A stretch of 54,460 nucleotides of DNA from Streptomyces sp. SID486 (GCF_009865385.1 NZ_WWJT01000402.1:1-54460); one strand, 5' to 3'; counted from the stretch's first letter, positions 43,370 to 52,212 are shown. The notes: generated from the letters alone by a model not told the origin. Numbers and translations: made by a program.

Positions 43370-44760
43370 CGCGACGCCCCCTCGCGGACGTGACGGGACA
43401 GGAGGGTGGCGACGCGTTCGGCGGTCCGCTGGCCCGTCAGAACCGCGCCGTTCATGGTGCCGGCCCATTCACCGGCGGTTTCGGTGCCGGCCCAGTGCAC
43501 GCGCCCGTGGGGCGTGGACAGCGCCTTGCCGTAGCTCGTCGTCGCGTAGGGGGCGACGGCGGGGTTGGGGCCGCCCGGGGCGAACGGCTCCGCTCCCCAG
43601 CAGTGGTCCACATAGTCGATCGGGGAGCGGGCCTGGGGACCGTAGAGGTCGGCGAGCTGCTGGACGACCCGGTCGCGTCGGGTCTCGGGGCTGAAGCCGT
43701 CGAAGACGCGCGGGTCGCAGAAGGCCATGAGGACGCCCGGTCCGCCGGGGGCGGGGGACACGTCGAAGGTGATGAACACGGTTCCGGTGTCGGTCACCGC
43801 TTCACCGGAGAAACCGTCGGTCCGCCAGAACGGCTTCTCGTAGGCCACGAATGCCTTGCTCAGCACGCCCATGCGCCAGGTCCGCGTGAGCCCTTCGGCC
43901 TGTTCGGGCAGAGCGGGCTCGAACTCGATGGCGGCGCGGTGCGCCGGCGAGGCCGTGACGATCGCGTACCGGGCGCGGATCTCGCCGGAGTCGGTGTGGA
44001 CGGTGACGCCGGTGTCGTCCTGCGTGATGCGGCGCACCGGTGTCTCCAGGCGCACGCGGTCGCCGAGCCGCTCCGCCACCCGGTTGGCGATCTCCTGGGT
44101 GGTTTCGACGAACCGGTCCTGCTGCTGGCCGCCTTCGACGTCCAGCATGTGGTCGAGTCCGCCCGCCGAACGGATGTACCGCAGTGCGTGCAGCAGGGAG
44201 ACGTCTCCCGGGGTACAGCCCCACTGCACCTTGCTGATGACGGTCATCAGCGCACGGGTGCCGGGCAGCGCGTTCTTCCGGTCGAGCCACTCGCCGAACG
44301 AGATGGCGTCGAGCCGGCCGGCCCCGGGCGTCTCCCACGCGGCGTCCACGTCTATGGTCGCGACCAGCTTGTTCACCGCCGTCTGCATGCGGGCCATGTC
44401 CACCAGGGCCGCGGGTGAGACTTTGGGGATGGTGCCGCGGTAGATGCGGCGCCGGCCTGCCATCCACAGCACGTTGCGGCCCTGGTTGAACTGGCCTGTC
44501 GTGGTACAGCCCACTCGGCTGGCAAGGTCCCGGACGGCGGTGTGGCGTCGTGCCACCCACGTCGCTCCGAGGTCGACCTTCACGCCTGCCACCTCGCCGG
44601 AGAGCGAGCGCCCTCCGACCCGGTCGCGGCCTTCCACGACCAGGACGGACCGCCCCGTGTTCACCAGTCGTTCGGCAGCGCTCAGGCCGGCGAAGCCGGC
44701 ACCGACGACCACGACGTCGACCGTGGTGCTCCTGGAGCGGGACTCACGAGATCCGGACAT
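43366..44760 (-). CDS. Flavin monoamine oxidase (intact operon copy)
   Basis: A 464-residue FAD amine oxidase. GAGFAG lies at residues 20-25, VEGRDRVGGRSLSGEVAG is the FAD ribose motif, and TETAGEWAGTMNGAVLTG is the C-terminal FAD motif; there is no covalent-FAD cysteine. It should deaminate a primary amine to an aldehyde, or a secondary carbinamine to a ketone, with H2O2 release. ATG 44760 follows GGAGGAAGCC. It overlaps the hydrolase stop by 17 bases and the membrane-protein start by 4, so its operon position is firm. A second copy lies at 19552-20949. Its place between the hydrolase and dehydrogenases suggests it starts the pathway. Confidence 0.92.
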   Translation of the reverse strand: MSGSRESRSRSTTVDVVVVGAGFAGLSAAERLVNTGRSVLVVEGRDRVGGRSLSGEVAGVKVDLGATWVARRHTAVRDLASRVGCTTTGQFNQGRNVLWMAGRRRIYRGTIPKVSPAALVDMARMQTAVNKLVATIDVDAAWETPGAGRLDAISFGEWLDRKNALPGTRALMTVISKVQWGCTPGDVSLLHALRYIRSAGGLDHMLDVEGGQQQDRFVETTQEIANRVAERLGDRVRLETPVRRITQDDTGVTVHTDSGEIRARYAIVTASPAHRAAIEFEPALPEQAEGLTRTWRMGVLSKAFVAYEKPFWRTDGFSGEAVTDTGTVFITFDVSPAPGGPGVLMAFCDPRVFDGFSPETRRDRVVQQLADLYGPQARSPIDYVDHCWGAEPFAPGGPNPAVAPYATTSYGKALSTPHGRVHWAGTETAGEWAGTMNGAVLTGQRTAERVATLLSRHVREGASR

Positions 44761-45679
44761 GGCTTCCTCCATCACCCACGCGGTTCGCGTGCTGCGAGAT
44801 GTACTGCGTGACGGGGTCGACAAGGGCCTCGGGAAGGTGATGGCCCATGCCCGGGATGACCACGTGCTGGGCCGAGCGGATCGCCTTCACGGTCGCTTCG
44901 CCGCCGCTCGGGTCGACCAGCAGGTCCCGGTCGCCGTTGATGACCAGCGTCGGAGCGGTGATCCTGTTCAGCTGGGCCGTCCGGTCGCCGGAGCGCTGGA
45001 TCGCCTGGATCTGGCGCGCCGCGCCGGCCGCCGGATCGCCGGCGCTGCGGTCCCAGCCGCGCGCTGCGAGGGCCGCCTCGGCCGCGTCGTCGATGGGATA
45101 TCCCGTGCCCGCGATGTGCCGGGTGATCCGCAGGTGGGCCCGGACCGCCGCGGTTCTGGTCCGGGCCGGCGGGGCGGCGAGGAGCCGGATCGTCGAAAGC
45201 GCCGGCTGCCCCACCTTCTTCGACCCGGTGGTCGAGTAGACGGAGGTCAGCGACAGAACGCGCTCGGGCGCCGTGGACGCGATCGTCTGCGCGATCATCC
45301 CGCCCATCGAACGACCCACCAGGTGAACCCGCGAGATCCCGAGATGGTCGAGTACGCCGAGGGCGTCCTGGGCCATGTCGGCCAACGCGTAGGCGTCGCC
45401 GCGCGGACGCCCGGTGAGCTGACGCCACAGCCCGGGAGGGGAAGCGGCGACGAACGTCGACTGCCCGGAGTCGCGGTTGTCGATCGCGACGACCCGGAAG
45501 CCGCGGGTGACGAGTGAGCCGACGAACGAGTCGGACCAGAAGGTGAGGTCCTCGCCCAGTCCCGCGATGAGCAGCATCGCGGGGTCGGCTTTGTCGCCGT
45601 AGTCCCGGAAGCAGATCGTCATCCCGGACGGCAGGGTCGCGTACCGGTCGGCGCTCTCGGCGCCACTCGTCTCAGGCAT
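44744..45679 (-). CDS. Alpha/beta hydrolase (esterase/lactonase type)
   Basis: A 311-residue alpha/beta hydrolase. Nucleophile Ser124 is in GRSMGG, the acid Asp is in INGDRDLLV (250 or 252), and the catalytic His in GMGHHLPE (280 or 281). The order and fold match ester, lactone or epoxide hydrolases; the lack of the epoxide-hydrolase tyrosines favours an esterase. ATG 45679 overlaps the FMO stop by 8 bases. Directly following a Baeyer-Villiger type monooxygenase, it probably cleaves the ester or lactone that enzyme makes, as in cyclohexanone and methyl-ketone pathways. Confidence 0.9.
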   Translation of the reverse strand: MPETSGAESADRYATLPSGMTICFRDYGDKADPAMLLIAGLGEDLTFWSDSFVGSLVTRGFRVVAIDNRDSGQSTFVAASPPGLWRQLTGRPRGDAYALADMAQDALGVLDHLGISRVHLVGRSMGGMIAQTIASTAPERVLSLTSVYSTTGSKKVGQPALSTIRLLAAPPARTRTAAVRAHLRITRHIAGTGYPIDDAAEAALAARGWDRSAGDPAAGAARQIQAIQRSGDRTAQLNRITAPTLVINGDRDLLVDPSGGEATVKAIRSAQHVVIPGMGHHLPEALVDPVTQYISQHANRVGDGGSHVRIS

Positions 45680-47207
45680 GGGTCGCTCGCTTCCCGCCGA
45701 GCCGGTGCGCGGCCGACCGCCTGACGCCGAAGTGGAGGTGCTCGTCGGCCACCGGACCGCGCAGGGCCTTGGCGTCCTCGGGGTAGGACATCGCCATCCG
45801 CCAGGGCTTCTCGGGGCCCTGCTTGGGCAGGAACTTCTCGCCGCGCTTGGCGTACCCGGCCTGAAGGTCCATGACGGGCCTGCGGTTCGTTCCCGGCGGT
45901 GCGACCGGAACCACCGTGTCATATCCGCGGGCGTCCATGTGCCTGACCAGGTCGATGAAGTAACGGCACATCAGGCTCACCTTGAGCGTCCAGGACGAGG
46001 TGGTGTAGCCGATCGCCATCGCCCAGTTCGGGATCCCGCTCAGCAGCATGCCGCGGTAACAGAGCGCGTCCGCGATGTCGACCTGGTGCCCGTCGACCAC
46101 GATGGGCATGCCGTCGAAAAGCCGAAGGTTCAGCCCCGTCGCGGTGACGATGATGTCGGCTTCCAGCTCCTCACCCGACGCCAGGACGATGCCGCGCTTG
46201 CTGAACCTCGCCACGGCGTCGGTGACGACGGAGGCCCTTCCTTCCTTGATCGCGTCGAAGAAGTCGCCGTTCGGTGCCACGCACAGCCGCTGGTCCCACG
46301 GGTCGTACGGCGGGTTGAAGTGCTTGTCGACGTCGAATCCCTTGGGAAGGCGCTTGACGTTCTCGCGCCGGATGAAGGCCCGTCCTGCCTTGGGGAAGGT
46401 CCGCAGGCCCTTCACGACGGCGTGTTCGGTCCAGATGTTCTTGAACCGCGTTACGGCGTACCCGCGCTCTTCCCCGAGCAGCTTCGTGAGCGCCAGGGCG
46501 ACCTTGTCGACGCGGGGGAGCGCCATGACGTAGGTGGGGGTGCGCTGCAGCATCGTCACGTGCCGGGCGGCGCCCGCCCCGGTGGTCATGGCCGGCACCA
46601 GAGTGATCGCGGTCGCGCCGCTGCCGATGACGACGACCTTCTTGTCGCTGTAGTCGAGTCCCTCGGGCCAGTGCTGCGGATGGACGATCTGTCCCTCGAA
46701 CTCGTCCCGTCCCTGGAACTCCGGGGAGAACCCCTCGTCGTACCGGTAGTAGCCGGTGGCGGCGAAGACCCATCCCGCGTGGATCGTCCTGGTCGGGTTC
46801 GCTCCCGTGGCGGAGTCCGACGTCTGGACGGTGAGGGTCCACCGTGAGTCCGCCGTGGACCACTCCGCGCGGACGACCCGGTGGCCGAGCCTGAGGACGC
46901 GCTCCAGGCCGTTCTCCTCGACGGTCTCGTGGAGGTACTCCTTGATGAGGGGAGCGTCGGCGATCGCGGCTTCGTGGCGCCAGGGCTTGAACGCGTATCC
47001 GAAGGTGTGGAGGTCGGAGTCCGAGCGGATGCCGGGATAGCGGAACAGGTCCCAAGTGCCCCCGATGTCGTCGCGCGCTTCCAGTACGGCGAGCGACTTG
47101 TCGGGCAGCTCCCGGCTGAAATAGGTGGCCGCGCCGATCCCGGAGATCCCGGCTCCGATGATCACCACGTCGAATTCCTCGACGGCGTCCAACACCTCAG
47201 CTGTCAT
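45672..47207 (-). CDS. Flavin-containing/Baeyer-Villiger monooxygenase (EthA-like)
   Basis: A 511-residue class B flavoprotein monooxygenase. FAD motif GAGISGIGAA (18-27), Baeyer-Villiger fingerprint FEGQIVHPQHWP (170-181) and NADPH motif GSGATA (195-200) are complete. Overall pattern (DLFRYPGIRSDSDLHTFGY, YNPWDQRL-type PPYDPWDQRLCVAPNGD) resembles mycobacterial EthA, which oxygenates ketones to esters as well as thioamides. ATG 47207 follows GAGG. It is the first gene of the long minus-strand operon and is preceded by the GTGCAYSRTGCAC promoter module, the control point of the island. Confidence 0.93.
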   Translation of the reverse strand: MTAEVLDAVEEFDVVIIGAGISGIGAATYFSRELPDKSLAVLEARDDIGGTWDLFRYPGIRSDSDLHTFGYAFKPWRHEAAIADAPLIKEYLHETVEENGLERVLRLGHRVVRAEWSTADSRWTLTVQTSDSATGANPTRTIHAGWVFAATGYYRYDEGFSPEFQGRDEFEGQIVHPQHWPEGLDYSDKKVVVIGSGATAITLVPAMTTGAGAARHVTMLQRTPTYVMALPRVDKVALALTKLLGEERGYAVTRFKNIWTEHAVVKGLRTFPKAGRAFIRRENVKRLPKGFDVDKHFNPPYDPWDQRLCVAPNGDFFDAIKEGRASVVTDAVARFSKRGIVLASGEELEADIIVTATGLNLRLFDGMPIVVDGHQVDIADALCYRGMLLSGIPNWAMAIGYTTSSWTLKVSLMCRYFIDLVRHMDARGYDTVVPVAPPGTNRRPVMDLQAGYAKRGEKFLPKQGPEKPWRMAMSYPEDAKALRGPVADEHLHFGVRRSAAHRLGGKRATHA

Positions 47208-47317
47208 GGCGTTTCCTCGCTGTTCCTGTGGCGGTTGCCTCACTGTCGCCAGCCAGGACCGCTTGCGAGAACGACAGCGGGCACCTCCTTCGCCAGGGCT
47301 CGGTGCACGATGCACAG
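47208..47317 (-). promoter_or_regulatory. GTGCAYSRTGCAC promoter module, site 3 (FMO operon)
   Basis: The palindrome GTGCACGATGCAC (47305-47317) lies ~98 bases before the FMO ATG. AGGTGCCCGCTGTCGTTCTC, CTGGCTGGCGACAGTGAG and GGAAACGCC-ATG follow in order. The block is nearly identical to that before the PhyH gene and is present, more diverged, before 49471. Confidence 0.85.
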
Positions 47318-47821
47318 GCGGGCCGGGCCGCTGCGCCCATACGGTGTCCGACGTTCGGGCGGGGCCCCCGGCCGAGCCTGCGGCCCGGCCCTTCCGGGAG
47401 CAGGGCGGCCGGAGCCGGCCGTCCAGCGGACGGTCGTGCCGCAGCCATTGCGGCAGCAAGACCGGCGCGGTAAAGGTTTACTCCCTGTGTTTAGTGGTAC
47501 TAAACCCCTCGTCGTGGTCATGCGCAGAGGTCGTACCCGCTGTCGTCACGACCTCGCTGCGCGTCGCGCCCCCGGGTGTATCGAGTCGCAGGGGAAAACG
47601 CCGCCGTCGCTCCCCCGATCGCGGCCGAGCGGAAGCGGCTGACGACCCGGAACCCGCACGGGGCCACGTCTTCTCGGGCGGGAGGAGCCGCCTCCTGCCG
47701 CTCCGGCTCAGCCACCGCGAGGGAGCCACACCCGTTCGTTGGCGCAGGCGTACCGCTTCACGCACTCCTTCATCCACCCATGACGAGCCGGTACCGGCCC
47801 GTGAGCCGAAAGGTGGTCGCG
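47318..47821 (+). promoter_or_regulatory. Divergent FMO/permease intergenic region with GTTTAGTGG operators
   Basis: Two palindromes lie on the permease side: GTAAAGGTTTAC (47470-47481) and GTTTAGTGGTACTAAAC (47489-47505). The second is nearly the same as 53002-53018 in the XRE/PucR intergenic region. From 47506 to the permease start no gene is supported; the in-frame extension of the permease lacks a ribosome site. Confidence 0.7.
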
Positions 47822-49270
47822 ATGACCGGCCTCTCCAAGACAGGGCACGCCGAAGCACCCGGCGGTGAAGCGAGGTCGGGCAACCCGCTCCACCGTGGGC
47901 TCGGCGTGTCGCAGATCGTTTTCATGGTCGTCGCCGCGGCGGCACCGCTCGGGCTTGTGGCCGGCGGGGTGCCGCTCGCCTTCGCCGTGAGCGGCAGCCC
48001 GGGGATGCCGCTGTACTTCGCGCTGTCCACCGTGCTGCTGCTGATCTTCGCGGTCGGCTTCACGCTGATGGCCGGACGGGTACGCAACGCGGGCGCCTTC
48101 TACGCCTACGTCCAGGCGGGGCTCGGCCGCATACCCGGCCTCTCGGCCGCGACCCTCGCGCTCTTCTCCTACACACTGCTTCTCGTCGGGGTGAACGCCT
48201 ACGTCGGCGTCGCGACGAGCAACGTCATCGAGCGGTACGCCGACATCGGCTCCCCGTGGTGGACGTGGGCGCTCGTCTCGCTCGGCGTCATCGCCTTCCT
48301 CGGCTACCGCGACATCGAGCTGAGCGCCAAGGTGCTCGGCGCCGTGCTGGTGCTGGAATCCCTGCTGCTCCTGGTCATGGACCTCGGCATCGTGGGCCAC
48401 GGCGGCGCCCACGGCCTGACGGCCGAGCCGGTGTCGCCCTCGATCGTGGGCACCGGCTCCCTGGGCCTCGGCGTCATGTTCGCCCTCTTCGGGTTCATCG
48501 GCTTCGAGGCGACGGCCGTGTTCCGCAACGAGGCGAAGGACCCCGACGTCACGGTCCCGCGGGCGACATACGTCGCGATCCTGGTGATCGGAGCCTTCTA
48601 CTCGTTCACCGTGTGGGCGATCGTGGTGGGTTCCGGCGTCGACGCCGTGGTCGGAGCCGCGCAGGCCGACCCCGAGGGTCTGGTCCTCACGCTGACGCGG
48701 AGCTACGTCGGGTCCGTCTGGGCCGACATCATGCAACTACTGCTGATCACCAGCCAGTTCGCTTGCGTACTGGCCTTCCACAACGTCGTGACGCGCTACC
48801 AGTTCGCGCTGTCCCGGGCCGGCGCGCTTCCGGCGTCGCTGAGCGTCGTCCACTCCCGGCACCGCGCGCCGTCGGCGTCCTCGGCCGTCGCCTCGGCGGT
48901 CGCGTTCGTCTCCACGCTCGTCGTCGCCTCGCTCGGCCTCGACCCGATCGGGGACCTCTACGCCTGGTTCTCCGGTGCCGCCACCCTCGGCATCGTCCTG
49001 CTGATGGCGGCCACCAGCCTCGCCGTCATCGGCTTCTTCCGGCGCGCCGGCGGGCGGCCATCGGTGTGGCGGACGGTCGTGGCCCCGGCCGTCGCCTTCC
49101 TCGGCCTGGCCTGCGTGGTCTGCCTGATGGTCGCCAACTTCCCGCTCCTCGTCGGCACCACTACGGGTGCCTGGGTGATCGGCGGACTCGTCGCCCTCTC
49201 GGCCGTGGCCGGCGCGGTGCAGGCCCTCGTCCTGCGAGCACGCCGACCGGCTGTCTACGAGCGGCTCTGA
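47822..49270 (+). CDS. APC family amine/amino-acid permease
   Basis: A 482-residue membrane permease of the amino acid-polyamine-organocation superfamily, with 12 or so hydrophobic helices. The conserved first helix is SQIVFMVVAAAAPLGLVAGG, and FIGFEATAVFRNEAKDPDVT is the family's loop after helix 6. It would import an amine or amino acid, the probable substrate of the island. ATG 47822 has AAAGGTGG upstream; ATG 47780 is in frame but lacks a ribosome site. It is divergent from the FMO operon and has its own palindromic operators, with 200 bases to the next gene. Confidence 0.9.
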   Translation: MTGLSKTGHAEAPGGEARSGNPLHRGLGVSQIVFMVVAAAAPLGLVAGGVPLAFAVSGSPGMPLYFALSTVLLLIFAVGFTLMAGRVRNAGAFYAYVQAGLGRIPGLSAATLALFSYTLLLVGVNAYVGVATSNVIERYADIGSPWWTWALVSLGVIAFLGYRDIELSAKVLGAVLVLESLLLLVMDLGIVGHGGAHGLTAEPVSPSIVGTGSLGLGVMFALFGFIGFEATAVFRNEAKDPDVTVPRATYVAILVIGAFYSFTVWAIVVGSGVDAVVGAAQADPEGLVLTLTRSYVGSVWADIMQLLLITSQFACVLAFHNVVTRYQFALSRAGALPASLSVVHSRHRAPSASSAVASAVAFVSTLVVASLGLDPIGDLYAWFSGAATLGIVLLMAATSLAVIGFFRRAGGRPSVWRTVVAPAVAFLGLACVVCLMVANFPLLVGTTTGAWVIGGLVALSAVAGAVQALVLRARRPAVYERL

Positions 49271-49314
49271 GCGACTTGCCGGTCAGCTCATGAGCGCAAG
49301 GGCGCGGCCGGTCT

Positions 49315-49425
49315 GTGCACCGTGCACCGCCCCCGGAGGAAGCCGGTGCCCGGTGTCGTTCTCACCACGCCCGTGGCCTGTGACAGTGGGGTACCAGGCA
49401 ACCGCCACCGGCGAAGTTCAGTTTC
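49315..49425 (+). promoter_or_regulatory. GTGCAYSRTGCAC promoter module, site 4
   Basis: GTGCACCGTGCAC (49315-49327) faces the plus strand. GGTGCCCGGTGTCGTTCTC and GACAGTGGGG follow at spacings like those in the FMO module, and the tail GGCAACCGCCAC also matches. It would drive the dehydrogenase-FAD oxidase pair. Confidence 0.75.
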
Positions 49426-49470
49426 GCCGAGCACCGTGTCGCGGGCGGGCCGACCGAGGCGCCCAGGGGA

Positions 49471-50535
49471 GTGACGTTGAAGAATCGGACTGTCGTGGTG
49501 GGGCTCGGTGCCACTGGCCGGGCCATCACCTCTTCCTTGCTGCAACGCGCGGACGTGGAGATCGTGGGAGCGGCGGACCGGGACCCCCGCGTGGTCGGTC
49601 AAGACCTCGGAGTGCTCCTCGGTGGCGTCGCGAACGGTGTCGTCGTCGTGAGCGACCCGACCGAGCTGCCCGCCGCCGACCTCGCGATCGTGGCGACCGT
49701 TTCGGATCTGCGCAAGGTGGCCGACGTCCTGCTGCCGCTGCTGGAACGTTCGTACAACGTCCTGAGCATCTGCGAAGAGCTGGCCTATCCATGGCGGAGC
49801 CACCCCGATCTGGCCCGGCGGCTCGACGACACGGCGAAGGCGCACGGCGTGACCGTCCTGGGCAGCGGGGCGAACCCGGGCATCCTGATGGACACCCTTC
49901 CTCTCCTACTGACCGCACTGACCCAGCGTTTGGAGAGCGTGCGGATCCGCCGACGGACCAACATGTCACGCTATGGCGCGATCCTGTCGAAGTTCGGCCT
50001 CGGTCTGACCCTGCGCGAGTTCGCGACGGCTCGCAGCCGGGGCGAGGTCGTCGGACACCACGGCTTCGAGCAGGCCATCGGGGCGCTCGCGGCAGGGCTC
50101 GGATGGGATCTCGACTCGGTGGACGTGGGAGAGGTCGAACCCGCTGTCGTGACGACTTCGCCGCGCGTCGGCGACCACATGCGTATCGAACCGGGGCAGA
50201 TCGCGGCTGTCACTCATGCCGCCCGGGGCGTGCTCAAGGGCGAAGTGGTGATCGATCTGGAGATCACGTTCGGGTTCTTCGAGCCGGCCGACGAGGTGGC
50301 CGCGGGGGACGACTATCGGATCGTCGGAGAGGAGCAGGTCGTCGACCTTCGTTCCTCTGTGGGCTTCGATTCCTTCCTCAGCACCATCGCGGCAGCGGTC
50401 AACGCCTCCACCGCGGTCGTCGAGGCGCGTCCCGGTCTCCTGTCGATGGGGGACCTGCCCGCCCGTTCGGTCGCGGCCAAGGGAGAGCGGCGAGCGGGCC
50501 GGGCCTCGCTCGGGGCCACGACTTCTCAGGACTGA
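49471..50535 (+). CDS. NAD(P)H-dependent amine dehydrogenase, 2,4-diaminopentanoate dehydrogenase-like
   Basis: A 354-residue dinucleotide-binding enzyme of the DapB/2,4-diaminopentanoate dehydrogenase fold. The Rossmann motif VVVGLGATGRAI opens the protein and LGSGANPGILMDTLPLLL is the family signature of these oxidative amine deaminases. It would interconvert an amine and a ketone. AGGGGA directly abuts the GTG at 49471, so the TTG at 49477, with normal spacing, may be the true start. It lies in the same orientation as the next FAD oxidase and behind an island promoter module, suggesting a second route from amine to carbonyl. Confidence 0.82.
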   Translation: MTLKNRTVVVGLGATGRAITSSLLQRADVEIVGAADRDPRVVGQDLGVLLGGVANGVVVVSDPTELPAADLAIVATVSDLRKVADVLLPLLERSYNVLSICEELAYPWRSHPDLARRLDDTAKAHGVTVLGSGANPGILMDTLPLLLTALTQRLESVRIRRRTNMSRYGAILSKFGLGLTLREFATARSRGEVVGHHGFEQAIGALAAGLGWDLDSVDVGEVEPAVVTTSPRVGDHMRIEPGQIAAVTHAARGVLKGEVVIDLEITFGFFEPADEVAAGDDYRIVGEEQVVDLRSSVGFDSFLSTIAAAVNASTAVVEARPGLLSMGDLPARSVAAKGERRAGRASLGATTSQD

Positions 50536-50675
50536 GACGGAGACGCAGAGGACGGAGAACCTCCTGTTCGCCGTCTTCACGCGTCTCGCCGAAGAGCCGC
50601 CCGTCACGGTCGATCCGCCGGACGGGAACGGCGGCTCGGGCGCGCCGCCGAGCACGCCTCGACGCGGAGTACGAA

Positions 50676-50693
50676 GTGGGGCGGACGCCCCAC
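50676..50693. promoter_or_regulatory. 18-bp dyad before the FAD oxidoreductase
   Basis: GTGGGGC-GGAC-GCCCCAC, perfect 7-base arms, about 20 bases upstream of the start codon and just before the ribosome site. It could be a regulator site or an mRNA hairpin. Confidence 0.45.
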
Positions 50694-50714
50694 CTGGAAG
50701 GAGATCGGGACAGC

Positions 50715-52079
50715 ATGAGGACCGACAGCACGAAGTACACCAGCTTCACCGGCTGGATCGACCCGCCGGACGACGTGCGGCCCGCGCTGGACGGCGATCT
50801 CAACTGTGACATCGCCGTCGTCGGCGGCGGGATGGGTGGTATGGCGGCCGCCCTGCGCCTCGCGGAGCGCGACCAGGACGTCGTCCTGCTGGAGGCCGAG
50901 TTCTGCGGCTACGGCTCGGCCTCGCGCAACGGCGGTCAGATCGCCGGGGCGCCGGGTGGCGACCTGCGGATGCTCAGCCTCCAGTCCCCGAAGAAGATGC
51001 CGGTCATGGCCAAACTGGCGGAGCACGCGGGCCGCTATGTGGAAGACCTCATCAAGACGCACGACATCGATTGCGACTACGTGGCGAACGGCCTGGTGTG
51101 GGGTGCGGTCTCACCCCTCATGATGCTCAGGGTGCGTACGCAGGCGGCGATCCTGCGCGCCTTCGGTGGGGGCGGGACCGTCGGCAGCAGGGAGGAACTC
51201 GGCCTCCCCGCCGGCTTCGTGGGCGGGATGCGGGAATCCATCGGCGGGATGCTGAACCCGGGCAAGCTCGCCCGTGGTGTGCGTCGCGCACTGCTCGCCT
51301 CCTCGGCCAAGGTCTTCGAGCAGACGCGGGTGAGCGATGTCCGGCGCACAGGCGGCATCGTCGAGATCACGACACCGCACGGCACCGTGCGGGCCGCCAA
51401 GGTCCTGCTCGCGACCAGCGTCTACGGCGGCGAGTGGGACATCACGCCCAAGAACCTCGCGACGCCGCTGTACGTCATCGAGATCGAGTCGGAACCCATC
51501 GCGCCGGAGCGGCTCGCCGCGCTGGACTGGACCAGTCGGTCCGGCATCATCACCCAGCACCAGTTGATGACCCACTACCGGCTCACCGAGCGCAACACCA
51601 TCGTCTGCGGGGTCCGCAAAGCGCAGCGAGGCCAGACCTACCCGCTCCCGGACCGGGTCCCGGACCCCAGTGTCGTGCGGGACATGGGGAAGGATCTGGC
51701 CAACCGGTTCCCGTCGCTGTCCGACGTGGCCATCGAGCGGGCCTGGGGCGGTTGGATCGGCATCAGCCCGGACTGGCTGTCGGTCGCCGGGCAGGTGGGC
51801 GACAACGTCTTCTACGCGATGGCCTGCAACGGCCACGGCCTCTGCCAGGTGCCGTACGTAACCCATCAGCTCGCCGACTACATTGTCGACGGTGAGATGC
51901 CGGAGGACCTCGCCGGCATCTGGTCGGACGCCTCGAAGTACTCGCCGTCGATGTCGCTGCTGATGCAGCCGTTCGTCCTCCGAGCCGTCTGGGGGCTGGA
52001 CCGGTTCAACGACTTCTTCAACGGCAGCAAGACGCTGGCCCGGCGGGCGCTCCGTCGTGGCAGGCGCGGGGGTTCCTGA
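50715..52079 (+). CDS. FAD-dependent amine oxidoreductase (DAO/PuuB-like)
   Basis: A 454-residue D-amino-acid-oxidase-fold flavoenzyme. FAD motif VVGGGMGGMAAALRLAE (35-51), the substrate/FAD region YGSASRNGGQI typical of gamma-glutamylputrescine oxidase (PuuB/OrdL) and the C-terminal ACNGHGL...TH are present. It oxidises a secondary or primary amine, releasing H2O2. ATG 50715 follows an AAGGAG at longer spacing. Together with the APC permease and an XRE-cupin regulator it recalls polyamine-catabolic loci, but no gamma-glutamyl ligase is present here. Confidence 0.88.
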   Translation: MRTDSTKYTSFTGWIDPPDDVRPALDGDLNCDIAVVGGGMGGMAAALRLAERDQDVVLLEAEFCGYGSASRNGGQIAGAPGGDLRMLSLQSPKKMPVMAKLAEHAGRYVEDLIKTHDIDCDYVANGLVWGAVSPLMMLRVRTQAAILRAFGGGGTVGSREELGLPAGFVGGMRESIGGMLNPGKLARGVRRALLASSAKVFEQTRVSDVRRTGGIVEITTPHGTVRAAKVLLATSVYGGEWDITPKNLATPLYVIEIESEPIAPERLAALDWTSRSGIITQHQLMTHYRLTERNTIVCGVRKAQRGQTYPLPDRVPDPSVVRDMGKDLANRFPSLSDVAIERAWGGWIGISPDWLSVAGQVGDNVFYAMACNGHGLCQVPYVTHQLADYIVDGEMPEDLAGIWSDASKYSPSMSLLMQPFVLRAVWGLDRFNDFFNGSKTLARRALRRGRRGGS

Positions 52080-52212
52080 GGGTCGGGCGACGCCTGCTCC
52101 GTGACGGCGCGGTGTGAGATCGCCATCCGCTACGACCAGACCGCCGGGTCCTGCGAAACAGCCGCCGCCCTCGCATCACTCCTGATGCGGGCCCGGCATT
52201 CGACGCCAGGAT

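Noticed and set aside
49290..50714. N-terminal extension of the FAD oxidoreductase
   Set aside because: It runs through the dehydrogenase gene in another frame; the oxidase starts at 50715 just before its FAD domain.
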